NCBI GenBank assembly: GCA_964602655.1
Contig: CAZRSF010000050.1
Coordinates: 1 to 47,011, forward strand
Source of the DNA: Moduliflexus sp964602655
GTDB taxonomy: Bacteria > Moduliflexota > Moduliflexia > Moduliflexales > Moduliflexaceae
Direction of reading: 5' to 3'
DNA length: 47,011 nt
In this document: positions 42,312 to 47,011 of the stretch, piece by piece
Layout of the letters: the number at the start of each line of letters is the position of its first letter
Position numbering within the stretch: position 1 is the first letter of the stretch
Made by a program: the position numbers and the translations under genes
The notes under the pieces: generated by a model
Seen by the model: the letters and a program-made list of their open reading frames with translations, nothing else
What the model was told of the DNA's origin: nothing
Databases searched by the model: none

Positions 42312-45300
42312 ATGGAATTTCAAGAAATCAGAACGCATCTTTTTTACGCGTACCGCGCCATCGAACAGACGCCGGACGACGTTGAAGCCCAGGCCGAAGC
42401 GATTGATCGGCTGTTTCGCTTGCTGACGCGCCATGCCGGAGACGTCATGCCGGAAACGCTCTGCCGGTCGGCAATCCGGTTGTTTCGTCACTACGTTCGC
42501 GTTGTCCTGCCGGAACTGTGCCCTGACGAAGCGGATCGGCAGCCGATTGACGCGGAATATCAGGCGCGGATCGTCGAGCTTGATCGGTTGGCTGGCGCGG
42601 CGGCGGTGATTGCTGCCGACGTGTCGCGCCTGATGCACCAGCTGCATCTCGGAGAAACCGTCGAACGCGTCCGGATTCTTGAAGCCATTGCCGCCATTAT
42701 GCGCAAATTTCCGCGACTGCGCTCTCTCTCCGACGCCTTCGTGTTCGGCTGTCTGTCGCCTGCCAAAACGCGGGAACACGCGAACATCTCTGCCGATCTT
42801 CTGACCGAATGGCTTCATGCTGCCGCCCGCCTTGCCCCGGACATCCTTTCTCCGGTCGAACAGGCCGCGTTGATCAATGCCCGCGAGACGATGACAGCGC
42901 TGCTGAAAGCCTATCATTGCGCGAAAGCCGTGCTCGTGGACACGCAGACGCAATGCGGCGAGACGCTGCCGTTATGCGTGACCGTGAACTACGCCCAGAA
43001 CAGCGACACGTCGCTCCGGTTTTTTCAACATCTTGTGACGCCGATCATGCAGGCGGCGGCGGAGAAAGCGCGCCTGCTTGCCTGTCAGTATGTCAAACGT
43101 CATTTTCAGCACTATGCCGAGACCTCGTCATTAGCGATTGTCTGCACCTTTTCCGACCCTGCCGTGACCTATCGCGACGGTTCCGCGAGTTTGCTCATCG
43201 CGCTTCGCATTGTCGGCGAGGTGTTAGGTCTGCCGCCAGCGCCGCATCTTGCTGTCACCGGCGAACTCGACCGGCATGGCAAAGTGGTGAGCGTCGGCTG
43301 GATTCCGCAAAAAATCGAAGCCGCGAGTCAACATCTCGAAATCACGGCGCTGATGCTGCCCGCCGGAGATCTTCGACAACAGGCGCATGACGCGGCGCTC
43401 CCTCTTGCATTGAAACTCATGCCGGTAGATACGTTCGAAGAAGCCGTCGAAGCCTATTATGGCGCATCCGCGCTGCATGCGTTACGCCGCCGCCAGGATT
43501 GGGGCGACGCGCCGGACGTGCCGTATTTTTTCGGACGACGGAGCGAACTCGACACCTTGGCGCAGTGGATTGTGCAGGATCGCTGCCGCGTTGTCGCGAT
43601 TGTCGGGCTGAAAGGGAGCGGCAAGACGACGTTAGCGTCCGGTTTGCGGCAAGGCGGCGTCGGCAAAACCGATTTATCGTTGGCGTTGACCCGGCAGATT
43701 CAGCGCGAATTCGATATGATTTTCTGGCGTTCGCTGCTGAATGTTCCCTCAATCACCACGATTCTCAGCGAGGCCATCGCCTTTCTGTCCGACCGCCAGG
43801 AAACCGCCATCTCCAACGACATTGATGAGCAGATCGCACGCGTGTTGCATTACTTCAAGCGCACGCGCTGCCTCATCATCCTCGATAATGCGGAAACCGT
43901 CCTGCAAGCCGGAGAACAGGCGGGAATATATCGCGCCGGACATGAAGGCTATGGCGCATTGTTTCGTAAACTCGGCGAAGTGCCGCATCAAAGCTGCCTG
44001 CTGTTGACCAGTCGGGAAAAACCGCCAGAAATCGCTCAATTGGAGGGCGCAGAGCGTTCCGTCCGTTCGTTTATGCTCTCTGGCCTGGACAGCGGAAGCG
44101 TCAAACAACTGTTTGCGCAATTCGGCGAGTTTTCCGGCTCGGACGCCGATTGGGACGCCTTAGTGCAGGGGTATGGCGGCAATCCGTTGGCGTTAGAATT
44201 AGCGGCAAGGCGAATTTCGAACGAGTATGATGGACAGATCGCCAAATTTCTGTCAACAGGGGCGATCGGCATGACCCATCTGAACGAACTGCTGGAATGG
44301 CATGTCGAACGTCTTGCGTCGCAGGAACAAGAGGTCGCGTATTGGTTTGCCATCAACCGCGAGCCGGTGTCGCTCGCAGAATTGCAGCAGGATGTCTGCT
44401 CCGAAGCCTCCAGGCTTTCGCTTGACAACACGCTGAATGCCCTCGAATATCATCTGCCTGTCGAGAAAAGCGATACTGGCTTCACGCTTCAACCCGTATT
44501 ACTCGAATATTTGACCAAACGGTTGATTGATCGCGTGTGTCAGGAAATCATGGAGCGGTCGTGCGACCTGCTGAATAGCCACGCGCTGCTCAAAGCGTCT
44601 GCCAAAGATTATATCCGCGATGCGCAGCGCCGACTGATTATCGCGCCGATTCTGGCCTGGAGTCCCCGCCGGATCGCGCATGAATTGGAAACGATGCTCG
44701 CCGCGTTCAACGCCGATGCCATCAATCCGTCAGGGCATTACGTTCCGGACACCGTGCGAGCGCAAATTCCGGGGATGCTCGACACGCTGTCTGCCATCGC
44801 GAAAAGCCAGACCGAACTCGAAGAGCAATTGCGTATGCTGCTTGCGGATTTGCGCCAGCGGTCGCCCCACAAGCCGGGCTATGCCGGTGGGAATATCGTC
44901 AATCTGCTGTGCGCGTTGACGCAAGAATTGCACGATGAAGATTTCTCGTCGTTAGCGATCTGGCAGGCGTATCTGCAAGATGTCGCTGTCCGGCGCGTTG
45001 ATTTCCGCCATGCCGACTTTCGCCATCCGAAATTTACCGATGTCTTCAGCCGCATCTTTGCGATTGCCTTCAGCCCCGATGGTCAGTATCTTGCCGCCGG
45101 GGCTGCCAATGGCGATATTCGCCTGTGGCGCGTGGCGGATCGCCAACATGCGCTGACGCTCAAAGGGCATAACGATTGGGTGCGGGCGCTGGCCTTCAGC
45201 CCTGATAGTCGCCGCCTCGCCAGCGCGGCGGATGACGAATCCGTGCGCGTGTGGGATATCGAATACGGGACATGCGTTCATGTGCTGAAAAAGCACGTCG

Positions 45301-46901
45301 AACGGGTGTTAGCCGTCGCATTCTCGCCGGATGGGCAGCAGATTGCCAGCGGCGGTCAGGATATGATTATTCGCCTTTGGGACGCTGCCAGCGGACGCGA
45401 GGTCGGACAATTCTCAGGGCATACGGCCTGGGTGCAATCCGTTGTGTTCAGCCCCGACGGAGCATGGTTGATCAGCGCGTCGAATGACCGTACGCTGCGT
45501 GTCTGGGACGTTGCGTCGGGTCAATGCCTCAAGGAGTTGCGCGGACACGAAGGCTATGTCCGTTCGGTGGCTATCAGCCCTGATGGACGCCGATTAGCGA
45601 GCGCCGGATATGATAAAACCGCGCGAACCTGGAATCTCGACACCGGCGCATGTCTGATGCGGCTCGATGGTCATGCGAACGAAATCCGGTCGGTCGCCTT
45701 CAGCCCTGATAATCAAACGCTTGCGAGCGGCGGGGCGGATCATTCCGTGCGCCTCTGGGATGCTTCGACCGGGCGGGCGCGCCATGTCATGCGCGAACAT
45801 ACCGGCACGGTCTGGTCGGTCGCGTTTCATCCGAATGGCCGTTTGGTCGCGAGCGGCAGCGAAGACATGACCGTGCGATTGTGGGATACGCGGACGGGCT
45901 ATCGCGTCGGCATGTGGCGCGGCTACAGCAATTGCATCAGCGCGATTGCCGTCAACTCGACCGGAAATCTGGTTGCCAGCGCCGACGAAGATGATGTGAT
46001 TCGCCTCTGGAACATCAAGATGAGCGAATGCGTCGGGGTGTTGAAAGGACATACGAGTTGGGTCGCCTCAGTCGCGTTCCATCCGAGCGGGCGTTGGTTG
46101 GTCAGCGGCGGCAATGATGCGACCATTCGCCTTTGGGATGTCATCACCGGCGAGTGTCTGCATGTCTTTTTCGGCCATGCGCGCGTCGTTCGGGTTGCGT
46201 TCAGCCCGGACGGTTCGCTCATTGCCAGCGGCAGTCAGGATTTGCAAGTTCGCGTATGGGATGTCGAGACGAAACAATGTCTGTCTATGTTGAAAGGCGG
46301 ATGGGCGGAAATTTACACCGTCGCCTTTTCTCCCGATGGTCAATGGCTGGCGTGTGGCGGAGAAGAAACGTCTGTCCATCTCCTGAGCGTCAAGCCTGCG
46401 CAGGTTCGCAAGGTCTTTCCGAAAACGACAACGGCGATCTGGTCGGTCGCGTTCAGCCCGGACAGCGCACTCCTGGCAACAGGGAGCGCGGACGGCGTCG
46501 TGTGCGTGTACGATGTGGCCTCCGAACGTGTGCTGCATCGTTTCGAAGGCCACGACGATCAGGTGCGATCCGTCGCCTTTCATCCGAACGGTCGCCTGAT
46601 TGCCAGCGGCAGTTATGATCATTCCGTCCGGGTGTGGGATGTTGAGACCGGCGAATGCGTTCGGATATTGCAGGAACATACCGATGCCGTCTGGTCGGTC
46701 GCCTTCACGCCGGATGATTTTACCATCGTCAGCGGCGGTCAGGATGAAGTGATCAAACTGTGGGATTATCAGACCGGAACCTGTCTGAAAACCTTGAAAG
46801 CCCCCGGCCCGTATGAAGGGATGAATATTACCGGCGTGACCGGTTTGACCGACACGCAACAAGCGACGTTACGAGTCTTAGGCGCGATTGAAACGACGTA
46901 A
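42312..46901 (+). CDS. Lon-like protease / STAND NTPase / WD40 fusion protein
   Basis: 1529-residue soluble signalling protein. Residues 1-230 are helical and unassigned. Residues about 260-370 resemble the Lon (S16) protease domain. TYRDGSASLLIALRIVGEVLG holds the candidate nucleophile Ser291, and HLAVTGELDRHGKVVSVGWI then PQKIEAA holds Lys334. Their 43-residue separation equals that of Ser679-Lys722 in E. coli Lon. Residues about 405-900 form an NB-ARC/STAND ATPase: FFGRRSELDTL, two successive P-loops (GLKGSGKT, Lys438; GGVGKT, Lys452), Walker B CLIILDN, and GGNPLALELAARRI. About 900-1500 carries 14 WD40 repeats (two seven-bladed propellers), ending in the YEGMNITGVTGLT tail common in cyanobacterial NB-ARC-WD40 proteins. 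Inference: the propellers sense a ligand, the NTPase oligomerises, and the protease acts. No ribosome-binding site is seen. Confidence 0.88.
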   Translation: MEFQEIRTHLFYAYRAIEQTPDDVEAQAEAIDRLFRLLTRHAGDVMPETLCRSAIRLFRHYVRVVLPELCPDEADRQPIDAEYQARIVELDRLAGAAAVIAADVSRLMHQLHLGETVERVRILEAIAAIMRKFPRLRSLSDAFVFGCLSPAKTREHANISADLLTEWLHAAARLAPDILSPVEQAALINARETMTALLKAYHCAKAVLVDTQTQCGETLPLCVTVNYAQNSDTSLRFFQHLVTPIMQAAAEKARLLACQYVKRHFQHYAETSSLAIVCTFSDPAVTYRDGSASLLIALRIVGEVLGLPPAPHLAVTGELDRHGKVVSVGWIPQKIEAASQHLEITALMLPAGDLRQQAHDAALPLALKLMPVDTFEEAVEAYYGASALHALRRRQDWGDAPDVPYFFGRRSELDTLAQWIVQDRCRVVAIVGLKGSGKTTLASGLRQGGVGKTDLSLALTRQIQREFDMIFWRSLLNVPSITTILSEAIAFLSDRQETAISNDIDEQIARVLHYFKRTRCLIILDNAETVLQAGEQAGIYRAGHEGYGALFRKLGEVPHQSCLLLTSREKPPEIAQLEGAERSVRSFMLSGLDSGSVKQLFAQFGEFSGSDADWDALVQGYGGNPLALELAARRISNEYDGQIAKFLSTGAIGMTHLNELLEWHVERLASQEQEVAYWFAINREPVSLAELQQDVCSEASRLSLDNTLNALEYHLPVEKSDTGFTLQPVLLEYLTKRLIDRVCQEIMERSCDLLNSHALLKASAKDYIRDAQRRLIIAPILAWSPRRIAHELETMLAAFNADAINPSGHYVPDTVRAQIPGMLDTLSAIAKSQTELEEQLRMLLADLRQRSPHKPGYAGGNIVNLLCALTQELHDEDFSSLAIWQAYLQDVAVRRVDFRHADFRHPKFTDVFSRIFAIAFSPDGQYLAAGAANGDIRLWRVADRQHALTLKGHNDWVRALAFSPDSRRLASAADDESVRVWDIEYGTCVHVLKKHVERVLAVAFSPDGQQIASGGQDMIIRLWDAASGREVGQFSGHTAWVQSVVFSPDGAWLISASNDRTLRVWDVASGQCLKELRGHEGYVRSVAISPDGRRLASAGYDKTARTWNLDTGACLMRLDGHANEIRSVAFSPDNQTLASGGADHSVRLWDASTGRARHVMREHTGTVWSVAFHPNGRLVASGSEDMTVRLWDTRTGYRVGMWRGYSNCISAIAVNSTGNLVASADEDDVIRLWNIKMSECVGVLKGHTSWVASVAFHPSGRWLVSGGNDATIRLWDVITGECLHVFFGHARVVRVAFSPDGSLIASGSQDLQVRVWDVETKQCLSMLKGGWAEIYTVAFSPDGQWLACGGEETSVHLLSVKPAQVRKVFPKTTTAIWSVAFSPDSALLATGSADGVVCVYDVASERVLHRFEGHDDQVRSVAFHPNGRLIASGSYDHSVRVWDVETGECVRILQEHTDAVWSVAFTPDDFTIVSGGQDEVIKLWDYQTGTCLKTLKAPGPYEGMNITGVTGLTDTQQATLRVLGAIETT

Positions 46902-46906
46902 ACGCC

Positions 46907-47010
46907 CTCGTTCCACGCTCCGCGTGGAATGCGATTTCTCGGACGCTCTGCGTCCGTTTCGCCGCAGAGCGGCGGTGGGCGGGCATTCCACGCGGAGCGT
47001 GGAACGAGAA
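46907..47010. repeat. REP-like inverted repeat, TTCCACGC family (copy 3)
   Basis: CTCGTTCCACGCTCCGCGTG (from 46907) and its complement at 46984-47008 flank inner GGACGCTCTGCGTCC and GCCGCAGAGCGGC segments. It follows the STAND gene directly and is nearly identical in arms to copy 1 at 1993. Confidence 0.85.
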
Positions 47011-47011
47011 C

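Noticed and set aside
42246..42953. 235-aa antisense frame opposite the STAND gene start
   Set aside because: Complement of real coding sequence plus the palindromic repeat. It is useful only because it shows the repeat's SPPGRGKGWV frame.
45045..46800. Tandem DNA repeats of about 126 bp
   Set aside because: They are WD40 blades of the encoded protein, not a satellite or CRISPR array.

Overview
The window reads as a piece of a Gram-negative bacterial chromosome with moderately high GC. It carries KDO and heptose genes for lipopolysaccharide, Sec-exported solute-binding proteins, a PEP-CTERM surface protein, a modular NRPS, large sensory proteins and a STAND-WD40 NTPase. Intergenic spaces are packed with palindromic repeats. 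This mix resembles large-genome, multicellular or floc-forming bacteria from poorly cultured phyla (KSB3/Moduliflexota would fit), but taxonomy is inference only; no rRNA or tRNA gene was seen.

Layout. (1) 0.2-8.5 kb, plus strand, mostly housekeeping: heptose-7-P kinase, kdsB, pyrG, a four-gene accessory cassette ending in an HNH nuclease, argG and rsgA. (2) 8.6-10.6 kb, minus: a membrane SpoIIE-type phosphatase. (3) 10.6-12.9 kb: a 340-bp fold-back element, then a sigma-54 promoter, a GEMM-I (cyclic dinucleotide) riboswitch and an intrinsic terminator, all ahead of a PEP-CTERM papain-like/C39-like cysteine peptidase. (4) 13.2-14.8 kb: an AT-richer solute-binding protein. (5) 14.9-24.5 kb, minus: a two-protein NRPS. 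The first protein has a degenerate condensation domain, a serine-type adenylation domain with an embedded N-methyltransferase, and an in-frame palindromic repeat insertion. The second ends in a Rossmann domain resembling cyanobacterial acyl-ACP reductase. (6) 25.0-28.6 kb, plus: a duplicated STAS + HATPase pair followed by a receptor-like protein with about seven HAMP units. (7) 28.8-38.7 kb: a Gfo/Idh/MocA oxidoreductase, a LacI regulator, a chemoreceptor, and a ribose-type ABC transporter with ribokinase. (8) 39.0-40.5 kb: a second peptide-type solute-binding protein. (9) 40.6-46.9 kb, plus: an ECF-like sigma factor, a zinc-finger anti-sigma-like protein, and a 1529-aa protein fusing a Lon-like (S16) protease domain, a STAND NTPase and 14 WD40 repeats.

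How parts work together. The sugar genes form a plausible uptake and phosphorylation unit under a LacI repressor, with a candidate operator upstream and a terminator-like hairpin separating the binding protein from the ATPase. The PEP-CTERM gene is under stacked control (sigma-54, then riboswitch, then terminator), which matches the known sigma-54 link of PEP-CTERM regulons in floc formers. The last three genes look like a sense-and-respond device: WD40 sensor, NTPase switch, protease output, possibly acting on the anti-sigma/sigma pair beside it. This is the best candidate here for an undescribed system.

Repeats. At least six palindromic families recur: an approximately 93-bp MITE-like family with ACAGCATTATTCA termini and different hairpin cores; a TTCCACGC REP-like family; a TGTCAGACAC terminator-like hairpin; a GTCGAAACT palindrome; a GGGGAGGGG-type element that has also invaded an NRPS reading frame; and a single-copy 126-bp element with perfect 19-bp terminal inverted repeats.
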